Positions 9,601 to 18,800 of a DNA stretch of 64,000 nt are shown piece after piece. The notes below the pieces were generated by a model. That model was not told the origin of the DNA. It searched no databases and saw nothing but the letters and a program-made list of their open reading frames with translations. Numbering within the stretch: position 1 is the stretch's first letter; every line of letters begins with the position of its first letter. The position numbers and the translations under genes were made by a program. This DNA comes from Symsagittifera roscoffensis (lineage: Eukaryota > Xenacoelomorpha > Acoela > Convolutidae): NCBI RefSeq assembly GCF_963678635.1, contig NC_087070.1:11378539-11442538 (forward strand), in the 5' to 3' direction.

Positions 9601-12551
9601 TTTTTCATAAATTTTCAACTATTGAGTTTCGAAGAAACAAATAGATGACCTTAAAACTCCTTGAAATTGTAGAACAACTTATGATGGACACTTATACGTT
9701 AACATTAACCCAAATTGAGAAAACTGGATCAATCGGTAATTTCGCTAGGAAATCTGATTGTTAATTTCGATTTTCGAAATTAGAAGTCATTCATGTTTTT
9801 TGCTACCTTTACAATTTTACTGGTTCGATAGTGGAGTGTGTCTTCCTTTCACAATAGAGATGCACTGAACTTAAAAAAATCACTAGTCAAACCGCGAAAA
9901 AATCGCAATTGAGCCAGAACAAATTTCCTGAAAAAAAACAGCAAGACCTATATAAGAGTACTCACTACGTTCATTACTCTTAAACAACACCAGTAACAAG
10001 TGAACACAGCAGCGAAAACGTAACAAAAAAACTAACCGAAAAAAAATTGTAACAATTTTTTTTGGCTCAAATAACAAAAACCCAAGCCTTTTTCACACTA
10101 AATTTTCATATACTCGACTTGCAAGAAATTCAGTTATATACAGTTTGAATACATGCAAAACCGAAACCAATTTTAAGAGAAAAAAAAAGATCTAGTACCC
10201 TATTCTGAAGCAGTGCAAGTGAAACAAGGCTTATTCACTTATACCTAAAATAAGACACAATTCACTTGGTTCAACTAAAATTCAAATCGGGATCTCTTAA
10301 ACTACCCCTATTTTGCAATATGGGGACGGGAACAGATTCGTTACTCGGTACAAAATTTACGCATGTTTAACCGTTGAATAAATTCTTTAAAGGGGGTGAC
10401 AGACCGTTACTAGGTACCATAGGGGGAGATAATTAAAGATATCCAAATATTTTAAAACAAAATTAAAGTGCGTGCTACCTTGTCTATGCCTACAGTTTTC
10501 AGTCCGCCTTGGAGAGCCCGCCAATTTGTGATGAGGTCTGTCTCTGCCTTGGAGTTGAAGCGCATCTTCTTCCACAGCACTGGCTCTCTGGGGAAGAAGA
10601 GCTGGTTCATCAGCAAACAGTAGCACTCACCAGATCCCAGATCTACACCACACAAAAAGGGAAATGTCTATCACGTATAATTGAATAGGTATTAATCATT
10701 TACAATTGGAAAAAGGAAAGCTTATATATTCAAAAAATGAGAATAATTTATCCACGAAGTTAATTGATATTAAATTACTCTACCATGAATTGCAATCAAA
10801 CCATTTAACTTGTTTTTAAAGGTCAAATATATGATGAATATCGAAAGTATTTTCTCGTGAATCAATTTGGCTCAAGTCAAAATTATTACATGTATGATAA
10901 ATACATATTAATCAGGGGAAACAGCAATATATGCAGGTGAATATTTTGGGACTATCAAAAATTTGTCAAAATGGTCTCGATTATGATTCTTATTACGTGA
11001 TGATCCAACAGAGAAATCGCAATGATTAGAAGCAGATTTTTTTATTCGAACTACTTTTTTTCAAAAGTTTAACAAAATAACTGATTCTGAAGTTTATCCT
11101 TTTCTTCTACAAAGACGAAAATTCTCTTTTTTTCCAAGACATTTTAGGAAGATCATTAAGTTTTATTTGATGATTCTGTGAGTTAAATTGTTAAAATGAG
11201 ACACCACGTGATAGAAGTTAAACACAACAAAGACATCACAACTTACTTTATCCGCTGAAGATCTAGAATAGAAAGTTGATAAATTTTGCAAGTTTTTATT
11301 ATAATTTTTTGTTCTTCGGCATTTGAACTTCATCTATCAAGAAACTTGAGGCTCTCTTCTGCAGAATAGCATTGTATGAAAGCCTGGCGCAAAAAAAACA
11401 CCTTTAGCAAATACTAAATTGTTTTCCGGCACATTGTTAAAAATACTCTCATAGTTTAAACCATACAATTTATTTCCAAGTTATACACTAAGTTCTCGCA
11501 CCTTATTTTCAAGCCTGAGAGAAGGTCATTAGACCAAATAGTTCGTTTTGTCATTAGACCAAATTGTTCATTTTCAAACATCTTCACCTGACTAATTTCC
11601 ATTCATCTTCTTTAAAAACAACTGCGTTAAAAAAGGGCGGAGTCGAGCTCTTTCGCCAATCAATTCCTTAGATCTTTACGACTGTCCGTATATTTATAGA
11701 GTTGCAGTAAGTTGGAACATACTGAATTATTTGAAAAGAGCAATCGTCCTAAACAGAGAAATTTTACAAGCATAAGCTAGATTTTCAGACAAAACTTGTG
11801 TGCCAAGGTCGCCTAAAAAGTCAAATTTGCATGCAACAGTTGCTCAAAATTGGCAGAATGCTTTAGTTAATTCTGTCTGTTTCAATTTTTTGCTACATAT
11901 TATATCTTACCTTGTATTTTGAACACAGTATCTGTCTGAAGAGTATCGTTCACCCATTGGACCAGCTCGTGTGTGCTCAGTTTAGCAGCAGCGGCAGGTG
12001 TCACAATCACATTCACCGCCTGACCCACCGGTGCCTTCTTACTTCCGGCCACTGACGACATGACGAGTCGCATTAAAGCCGACTGCGACTGTGAGTTGGT
12101 CGATTCAGATAATGTGTTCTGTTCGTCTTGTTCTCCTTCGCTTAAGTTTGCATCACGCTGTGCTTGCAAGTGAACCCATTTGGACCTGAAAATTGTAACA
12201 GAAATGAGAAAAAGTTAGTGAGACAAAAACTAAAATGAATACTAAGATTACAAAGATTGGAAAAAGATAAAAATTTCTCAACAAAAAAAAATACCTTAAA
12301 TAATTGTAAATGAATGCACTTGAAACTTTTTTCTGAAAAAAAAAACAAAAACAGCAGCCATAATGAGAAACCGAACCTAACTGCAGCGTAAAACAAACAA
12401 CATGGACGCGCAAAAAAGAGTGGATGTTTGAAGTTCAAATTATTCCAAAATATTTATGTCAGAACTCTTACCTCAAAACCTTGAACGCTGACACCGCCAT
12501 CACAATAACAACACCGGTTGCCAATTTAAAAATGACCGTCTCGTAATACAT
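257..12551 (-). CDS. EB1: EB1/MAPRE-family microtubule plus-end protein, five coding exons
   Basis: EB proteins bind growing microtubule ends through an N-terminal calponin-homology (CH) domain and recruit partners through a C-terminal coiled-coil EB homology (EBH) domain. I join exons 12551-12472, 12185-11911, 10642-10479, 6030-5828 and 614-257. Every junction is GT-AG and all phases agree, giving 359 residues ending in TGA. The CH domain spans about residues 83-218 (AVNVIVTP, HELVQWVN, ECYCLLMNQLFFP, VEFAQWFHKFY). The EBH domain spans about 286-340 (LEKERDFYFGKLRDIEILCQ, ILYSTEEGF). Between them is a basic S/T/P-rich linker. Two oddities: an N-terminal extension beginning with a hydrophobic stretch (about residues 6-26), and a tail ending SVSISN rather than the usual EEY/F motif. 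Starting at Met65 or Met69 would give an EB of ordinary length, so the extension is inferred; the family call is secure. Confidence 0.92.
1435..2000. repeat. Dispersed intronic repeat with TATA motif, copy 1
   Basis: Contains blocks that recur at about 7470-8190, 8990-9400 and 9530-10030: GAACGCAAGGAAA, GACTTGTTTT, AAAACTGGATCAATAGG, TAGAAGTCGTTCACG and CCTATATAAGA near 1914. The TATATAA sits at a constant place near the 3' end of the unit. The copies may be solo LTRs or a MITE-like family; I could not find termini. Confidence 0.5.
2880..3190 (-). repeat. tRNA-like SINE, copy 1
   Basis: On the minus strand about 3055-2985 resembles a tRNA: an A-box-like GTGGCTGAGAGGTTAGTGCC, a stem-loop GAGACTCATAATCTC whose loop is the tRNA-Met type CTCATAA, then a degenerate B box. 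The flank (AAAAAGCAGCTTTATAA on the plus strand) is shared with 8600-8930, so this is a repeat rather than a functional tRNA gene. Confidence 0.42.
3540..5290. repeat. Degenerate ~170-bp tandem array in EB1 intron 4
   Basis: About ten units marked by TTTTCCGAGGGCCTAAC (for example near 3717, 3889, 4498, 4816, 4998, 5163), TTGGTGGAGCCGCTTA, TTCCACAACC and AATCTCAGATTTGGGAGG. Some units have a second half with GGGCAAAGCTGATAGGGTGG (3481, 4099, 4703), which suggests a higher-order unit. Units are diverged and vary in length, so the array is old. Confidence 0.75.
5828..6030 (-). CDS. EB1: EB1-like exon 4 (end of CH domain)
   Basis: The acceptor TTCAAG|GAG and donor CTTC|GTAAGT flank EIPIGRLIAKKPGDNVEF, AQWFHKFYMAN and DFDPVEERRKRG. 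These correspond to the last helices of the EB CH domain and the start of the linker. Confidence 0.9.
7470..8190. repeat. Dispersed intronic repeat, copy 2
   Basis: Shares AACGCAAGAAAC, CTGACTTGTTTTTTGAA, GAGAACTGGATCAGTA and CCTACATAAGAGTGAG with the copies at 1435-2000 and 9530-10030. The TATA motif is degenerate (ACATAAGAG). Confidence 0.5.
8382..8444. repeat. Perfect 27-bp inverted repeat with 9-nt loop
   Basis: The left arm 8382-8408 (TAAAGCGAATACATAATAAC followed by TACTTGA) is the exact reverse complement of the right arm 8418-8444, with a 9-base spacer. A perfect stem in an otherwise decayed intron suggests a recent event such as fold-back synthesis, a tiny MITE, or a selected hairpin. 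Confidence 0.85.
8600..8930 (-). repeat. tRNA-like SINE, copy 2
   Basis: Homologous to 2880-3190 (AAAAAGCAGCTCTTTAA, GCGACCTAGAGCTAAGAGTC). On the minus strand the B-box-like GGAATCGAATC is better preserved here, while the A-box half is poorer. Confidence 0.4.
8990..9400. repeat. Dispersed intronic repeat, copy 3
   Basis: Carries GAATGCAAGTAAACCG, ACTTGAGAAAACTGTATCAATAGG and GACCTATATAAGAGTC near 9388, the same blocks in the same order as the other copies. Confidence 0.5.
9530..10030. repeat. Dispersed intronic repeat, copy 4
   Basis: Contains GAACGCAAGGAAACTG, GAGAAAACTGGATCAATCGG and GACCTATATAAGAGTACTCA near 9948. The sequence after the TATA motif looks like a transcription start region, which fits a solo LTR or other promoter-bearing repeat read on the plus strand. 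Confidence 0.5.
10479..10642 (-). CDS. EB1: EB1-like exon 3 (CH domain core)
   Basis: The acceptor GTGTAG|ATCT and donor GACAAG|GTAGC end on a codon boundary. It encodes GSGECYCLLMNQLFFPRE and LQGGLKTVGIDK, matching the EB family block around YCQFMDMLFP and LQxGFKxxGVDK. Confidence 0.9.
10643..11910 (-). other. EB1-like intron 2
   Basis: 1,268-bp AT-rich intron between exons 2 and 3. I see no coding sequence or clear repeat in it. Confidence 0.75.
11911..12185 (-). CDS. EB1: EB1-like exon 2 (start of CH domain)
   Basis: The acceptor TTTTCAG|GTCC and donor CAAG|GTAAGA are both strong. It encodes a Q/S/E-rich stretch and then the first part of the CH domain (QAVNVIVTP, HELVQWVNDTLQ). The conventional start may be one of the two methionines in ALMRLVMSS. 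Confidence 0.85.
12186..12471 (-). other. EB1-like intron 1 (putative)
   Basis: 286-bp intron bounded by GAG|GTAAGAG and TTTTCAG|G. It is supported by strong sites and consistent phase, but depends on exon 1 being coding or leader. Confidence 0.55.
12472..12551 (-). CDS. EB1: EB1-like exon 1 (putative hydrophobic N-terminus)
   Basis: Eighty bases from an ATG to a donor reading GAG|GTAAGAG. It encodes 26 residues plus two bases and joins the next exon in frame. The peptide contains KLATGVVIVMAVSAF, a plausible membrane segment, followed by K and R residues. It could instead be untranslated leader that happens to be open, because an 80-base open frame is not rare. Confidence 0.5.
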
Positions 12552-13567
12552 TTTAAGCTTTAAATTGCCTTCGGGAGAGCTTAGGTCTTTTATGATAATA
12601 ATCTTAGGCTAAATCGCCAAATAAAAGCTCTCACCATCCGTCCATTTTAATGGTCTCAATAAAACTAATGTATCTGTGGATTAGCAAAACATTCTGACTT
12701 TGACCAACCCACCGAGGAACCATAAACAGACATTATCCCTCTTTTTGCGTCCGTGTACTTTTGCAGATAAAAAACCTTTGAGGTTTCACAAAAATAGTCG
12801 CCTGCCTAGGACATAATAGTCTGTGGCAAGTAAATTATAGTTACGATGACACAATTCAAATCAAGTCTGTACCCCACGAAGCAAAAAGCATGCTGCGATG
12901 CACACACAAAAAACTAGCAACGCTACTATACTAATTTTAAAAAGCTATCACGCGTGAGAAATAAATGAAATACTACAAATCTAAAAATCATAAAAGACCC
13001 ATCTAACCCAAAAGCAATGCCATTCTACTATTTAATAAATTATCAACAGAATCAAGTAATCAGAAGTTAATGCAAATCGATCAACCTGTGGAACATCTCA
13101 AAATTCTGATTGAAAATGCGAATTGAAGCTACGCTCTGCTAGCTTGCACAGTTTGTTTATTCCAGAACAGGGATGAAAAAATGTCACAACAGACGGATAA
13201 ATGAGAGGAAAGGAGAATGAATGAAGTTTCAATTTACTTTAAATAAAAACAAATTAGATAAAACAAAGACTGAATAAAATTTGAGACACTTGGTAGATAA
13301 AAATCAATTGTTTTTGAGTTAATCAAATCAGGAGGCGGTTTAAATTTCACGAAGGTTATCAAATTTATCGCATGATGCAATTCAAATTTGAAGTCACCTC
13401 ACTTAACTCGAGGTAAATATTCACCCCTTCCGCCTCGCCATTTAAACTTCCACGTTAGGGGGTATGCATTCAGGAAAATTCTCCAGGGACAAAAAAAAAG
13501 AAGAACACGGCTTGAAGGACTTTTCGCAATCCTTTGCGAATAGTTAAGACCTATATGAGACAGACAG
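12552..13567. other. Intergenic region upstream of the EB1-like gene
   Basis: About 1 kb of AT-rich sequence that should include the EB1 promoter. I recognise no TATA box or other defined element. Confidence 0.4.
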
Positions 13568-13897
13568 TTGATGAGAATACAAATAAGGAGCTTAGCAAAA
13601 AACGACGGTAAGTTAAGCAGCAAAATTAGTATAAATGATTTAGTACTTTCTATATCCCAAACCGCCACTAATACTGGTGGCAGTCAAAGGGAAGCAACAA
13701 GATACGATTCAGCTTACAACTATTTAGCAGAAAACATTTTTAAGAAGTGGTTATCCGTGAGCCTGAGTAGTGGCAAACTGATTAATCACAACCTAATCGA
13801 ATATAAACTTAACGGAGCAAGCGCTTACTACTTGCCACTACTGTGCTTGAAACAAAATTTTGACGTGAAGCACTTAGTTTTCTGCCTAATTGAATAG
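13568..13897 (+). other. Open frame of 109 codons, function unknown
   Basis: An ATG-started frame 265 bases before the SGNH ORF, on the same strand. Its peptide has no motif I recognise. It may be the 5' part of the non-LTR retroelement or chance. The following 13898-14161 is GC-richer and looks like element leader sequence. Confidence 0.25.
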
Positions 13898-14161
13898 GCT
13901 CGACTTCAAGCCTAATTAACTTATTAAATAGACTTATCTTACCAAATCTCGACGTCCCAGCTGTAGGCGAGTGAAGTTTCCCTGGCGTAACTAGACGCGA
14001 GAAGGAGTGAGCCGGTGAATGGACCCCCAAAACGACGTTAGGTTGTACCACTCCTTTTTTCCCCATCACCCTTGTCTAACCAATTTTAAATCCTAATTGA
14101 AAGTTCATAAATCACCCCAAAGAGCTTCCTTTCTCGCCCCAGTTGTCAGTGTTTCAGGTAG

Positions 14162-14683
14162 ATGCCGCGGTTCCAGGCAAGACGCATCCCTGAGTTCTCA
14201 CAGAAACTAGTTATCGGGACTTCAAGGACCAAATATATCAAACCAGCTCTAGTAAAATCAACAATTCACTCCTACCGCGGCGCAACGCTTCATGATTTGT
14301 TTGAAACAGTTTTGCAATACAGACCAAAGCGCCTAAATACAGTAACAATAGTTGCTGGATACAATGACACCAGGCTGCATCCACAAGAATTAGAACAGCA
14401 GTGGAAAAACTTGATTAACCTCGTCACTAACAAGTTTCAGCCCAAGACACTGATCATCCCCAAAACAATTCAGAACTGTAATAACACTGAAATAAATCGC
14501 AAAATTTATATTCATAATCATGTGTTGTTTAATTTGATAAATAGATTTGTACACCCACATACACTCATTGTTACACCTAATCTCAACCTAAATCTAACCA
14601 CTCAAATGTTCTGCCGTGATGGCATCCATTTCTCGTTCTACGGTAGTGATTTCTTTACTAATTTTCTTGCAAATATAATCTAA
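14162..14683 (+). CDS. SGNH/GDSL-type esterase-like ORF of the non-LTR element
   Basis: A 173-residue protein with the SGNH blocks in order: block I VIGTSRTKYI (about 17-26, serine kept in GTS), block II YRGATLHDL with its glycine, block III VAGYNDTRL (GxND), and block V RDGIHFSFYGSDFF with the Asp-x-x-His pair. This fold hydrolyses ester bonds. Related domains in ORF1 of CR1-like LINEs are known, though their role in transposition is unsettled. The ORF is intact and starts at an ATG. It ends 37 bases before the PHD ORF, which is in another frame. Confidence 0.7.
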   Translation: MPRFQARRIPEFSQKLVIGTSRTKYIKPALVKSTIHSYRGATLHDLFETVLQYRPKRLNTVTIVAGYNDTRLHPQELEQQWKNLINLVTNKFQPKTLIIPKTIQNCNNTEINRKIYIHNHVLFNLINRFVHPHTLIVTPNLNLNLTTQMFCRDGIHFSFYGSDFFTNFLANII

Positions 14684-14720
14684 ATTCTCTCGCTAACTTG
14701 ACACCGCCATCCTTTCTCAA

Positions 14721-15080
14721 ATGGCTACTCAAACACATTGCCTTATTTGTAGAAACAGCTTGCGAGGCGGAGGTGTTTGGTGCTTCACATGCACAGGCTA
14801 CATGCATGTAAAATGCAGCGGCCTAGCCCGCAGCAGTGATCATTACGACGATTTCAGCTGTCATCGCTGCACCTCCCAATTTCATTCAGCTAACGACACG
14901 CATGAATGCAATCCTTCCAACCCTAGCTACAACCACACTCCCCCAAATTCACCCTCACCCTTCCACTGCCCTACACTCATAAAACTCAAGAGAAACCTCC
15001 ACTCTAGAAATTCGAACACAAGACCCATGGTCAAACCCCTGCCCAGTACTTATAGAAACCAAAAGGAAAATATACTCTGA
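14721..15080 (+). CDS. PHD-finger protein of the non-LTR element
   Basis: A 119-residue ORF with a C4HC3 PHD pattern at about residues 7-54: CLIC, CFTC, HVKC and CHRC, with the usual Trp before the second cysteine pair. PHD fingers bind histone tails or act as protein-protein modules, and occur in ORF1 of CR1-like LINEs. The rest is Pro/Ser/Asn-rich. The coding trace continues into the next segment in a different state of decay, so this may once have been the N-terminus of the RT polyprotein. Confidence 0.7.
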   Translation: MATQTHCLICRNSLRGGGVWCFTCTGYMHVKCSGLARSSDHYDDFSCHRCTSQFHSANDTHECNPSNPSYNHTPPNSPSPFHCPTLIKLKRNLHSRNSNTRPMVKPLPSTYRNQKENIL

Positions 15081-15086
15081 AAAGGT

Positions 15087-15805
15087 CCACTGGAAACCGG
15101 TCTTTATAATTTTATCAAAAAACAAAGTTGGTTATAATTTCATTGAAACCCTCAAAAGAACTCTGAACAGCCTAATAGAAAACAACGAAAATACCTTCGC
15201 AATGCACGCAGCAATGATTTTTCCACACTTACTACTGTGCAAAACAAAGTCCAAAAATGATGGATCTTTATCCAAAACAATAGCAAGGCGACTTAAGCAA
15301 TGGCAAGACGGAGACTTGGATGGCCTATATAACGAAGGGAAGGAGCTGTAAATGCGCTTGACAGAAGGAAGTAGAAGAAAAACTGAAACTGAAGCACAAC
15401 AGTTCAATAAACTAATGAATACTGGTAGAATATCAAGCGCAATAGCAAAACTAACAGACACATCCAAAGGCGTTCTTTCGCTCGGCTCGGTACCCACCAT
15501 CTGAACCAATTGATGAGAACTATATTACACCAGTCTCAAATGAAACAATTCCCTTCCATCCATCGATATTTGATCAGATAAACGGTCAACATATCAAGAG
15601 GGCAGCCATGAGAACGCATGGATCTCATGGACCATCTGGCCTTCATGCAAATGAATTGACACGAATTTTAACACACTTCGGGCAACAATAAATTGAGATT
15701 TCAAGAACAATTGCTAAAATTGCCAAAAAATTGGCAACCGAAGAACTAAATCCAGAACTAACGGAACCATATAACGCATGTAGATTAATACCCTTAGATA
15801 AAAAT
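15087..15805 (+). pseudogene. Reverse transcriptase N-terminal region, broken
   Basis: Reading from 15087 gives a family-typical segment including RRLKQWQDGDLDGLYNEGK. It is interrupted by TAA near 15349, then by a frameshift at about 15490, and by a further TAA near 15690 before IEISRTIAKIAKKLA. The stretch THGSHGPSGLHANEL corresponds to the block preceding the RT fingers in this family. At least two stops and one shift are visible. Confidence 0.7.
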
Positions 15806-18800
15806 CCAGGAGTAAGACCCATAGGCGTAAGAGAAGTTATGCGTAAGATAATAGGACGAAAAATAACCAAATGCCTAAAAAACGAACTCATGTCGCTCGT
15901 TTCAAACTATCAACTCTGTCTAGGACAAAAATGTGGCATTGAATATGCGATCCACACGCTAAGAGATCAATACAGCAAAACCTCTGCCGATGCTGTTTTA
16001 CTGATAGATGCCGAAAACGCTTTCAACTCGCCCATCTCTTTTAACTGCGATTAAGAACTCCTGCTACAATTCATCTTAACTGTTCGTTAACAAAAAAACC
16101 ATCTACTTTCAAGAAGGGACAACCCAGGGGGATCCACTAGCAATGGCCATGTACAGTCTAGCCAAAATACCCCTCATAAAACTTATCAGTGGACAACGTA
16201 ACCCAGAAATGGTACGCAGACGACGGAAACGCAGTCGGTAAATTAAGCAATCTACGAACCATCCTCGATAAAATTGTATCACTAGGTAAACTTTTTGGGT
16301 ACCATGTTAAAGCATCCAAATGCCAACTCATTGTCAGAGATGAAAAACTCGGCGAAGCTGAAAAAATATTTGAAAATACAGGAATCACTGTAAAAGCAGG
16401 CGCCCGAGTGCTTGGTTCAGTTATTGGAACAGAATCTATATGTAAAAAGTTCCTCGAACTTCAACAAAATGAGCAAACCAAAATTTTTGAAAAAATTAAT
16501 GAAAAACGCTAAAACCTCCCCCCAAAACGTTTATGCCTGCTATACTAAAGGAGTTCAAGAAAAACTTTCATTTCATATCAGGACAACGCCCCATACTATG
16601 GAAAACTTAGAAATATGTGAAAAGATTATCAAAGAACAATTAATACCTGACCTAATCGGTAAAGACATATTGAACGCCCAGTTCCGTGAGATATCTTCCT
16701 TACCTCTTAAAATAGGCGGCCTTAACATCAAGCTGCCATCCGATCATAAGAACTATCTAGAATTTTCTAAGAAAACATCACTAGAACTGGAATCTCAAGA
16801 TCCTGTTACAGCAAAAACAGCAAGAAAAAATCCAGGAGTAAGACCCATAGGCGTAAGAGAAGTTATGCGTAGGATAATAGGACGAACAATAACCAAATGC
16901 CTAAAAAACGAACTCATGTCGCTCGGTTCAAACTATCAACTATGTCTAGGACAAAAATGTGGCATTGAATATGCGATCCACACGCTAAGAGATCAATACA
17001 GCAAAACCTCCGCCGATGCTGTTTTACTGATAGATGCCGAAAACGCTTTCAACTCGCTTAATCGAAAGCTGGCATTAAAACACATCAAAAATACCTGCCC
17101 ATCTCTTTTAACTGCGATTAAGAACTCCTACTCCAATTCATCTAAACTGTTCGTTAACAAAAAAAACCATCGACTCTCAAGAAGGGACAACCCAGGGGGA
17201 TCCACTAGCAATGGCCATGTACGGTCTAGCCAAAATACCCCTCATAAATTTTTCATCAGTAGACAACGTAACCCAGAAATGGTACGCAGACGACGGAAAC
17301 GCAGTCGGTTAATTAAGCAATCTACGAGCCATCCTCGATAAAATTGTATCACTAGGTAAATTTTTTGGGTACCATGTTAAAGCATCCAAATGCCAACTCA
17401 TTGTCAAAGATAGAAAACTCGGCAAAGCTGAGAAAATATTTGAAAATACAGGAATCACTGGAAAATCAGGCGCCCGAGTGCTTGGTTCAGTTATTGGAAC
17501 AGAATCTGAATGTAAAAAGTTCCTCGAACTTCAACAAAATGAGCAAATCAAAATTTTTGAAAAAATTAATGAAAATCGCCAAAAACTCCCCCCAAAACGT
17601 TTATGCCTGTTATACTAAAGGAGTTCAAGAAAAACTTTCATTTCATACCAGGACAACGCCCCATACTATGGAAAACTTAGAAATATGTGAAAAGATTATC
17701 AAAGAACAATTAATACCTAACCTAATCGGTAAAGACATATTGAACGCCCAGTTCCGTGAGATATCTTCCTTACCTCTTGAAATAGGCGGCCTTAACATCA
17801 AGCTGCCATCCGATCATGAAAACTATCTAGAATTGTCTAAGGAAACATCACTAGAACTGGAATCTCAAGATCCTGTTACAGCAAAAACACAGCAAGAAAA
17901 AATCCAGGAGTAAGACCCATAGGCGTAAGAGAAGTTATGCGTAGGATAATAGGACGAACAATAACCAAATGCCTAAAAAACGAACTCATGTCGCTCGGTT
18001 CAAACTATCAACTATGTCTAGGACAAAAATGTGGCATTGAATATGCGATCCACACGCTAAGAGATCAATACAGCAAAACCTCCGCCGATGCTGTTTTACT
18101 GATAGATGCCGAAAACGCTTTCAACTCGCTTAATCGAAAGCTGGCATTAAAACACATCAAAAATACCTGCCCATCTCTTTTAACTGCGATTAAGAACTCC
18201 TACTCCAATTCATCTAAACTGTTCGTTAACAAAAAAAACCATCGACTCTCAAGAAGGGACAACCCAGGGGGATCCACTAGCAATGGCCATGTACGGTCTA
18301 GCCAAAATACCCCTCAAAAATTTTTCATCAGTAGACAACGTAACCCAGAAATGGTACGCAGACGACGGAAACGCAGTCGGTTAATTAAGCAATCTACGAG
18401 CCATCCTCGATAAAAATGTATCACTAGGTAAATTTTTTGGGTACCATGTTAAAGCATCCAAATGCCAACTCATTGTCAAAGATAGAAAACTCGGCAAAGC
18501 TGAGAAAATATTTGAAAATACAGGAATCACTGGAAAATCAGGCGCCCGAGTGCTTGGTTCAGTTATTGGAACAGAATCTGAATGTAAAAAGTTCCTCGAA
18601 CTTCAACAAAATGAGCAAATCAAAATTTTTGAAAAAATTAATGAAAATCGCCAAAAACTCCCCCCAAAACGTTTATGCCTGTTATACTAAAGGAGTTCAA
18701 GAAAAACTTTCATTTCATACCAGGACAACGCCCCATACTATGGAAAACTTAGAAATATGTGAAAAGATTATCAAAGAACAATTAATACCTAACCTAATCG

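Larger units (their letters stand above)
6031..10478 (-). other. EB1-like intron 3 (4.4 kb)
   Basis: AT-rich intron between exons 3 and 4, with three further copies of the TATA-containing repeat family, a second tRNA-like SINE and a perfect hairpin. I see no supported coding sequence. Confidence 0.75.

Noticed and set aside
16158-16388. Minus-strand open frames within the RT array
   Set aside because: They are antisense shadows of the RT units and recur only because the units recur.
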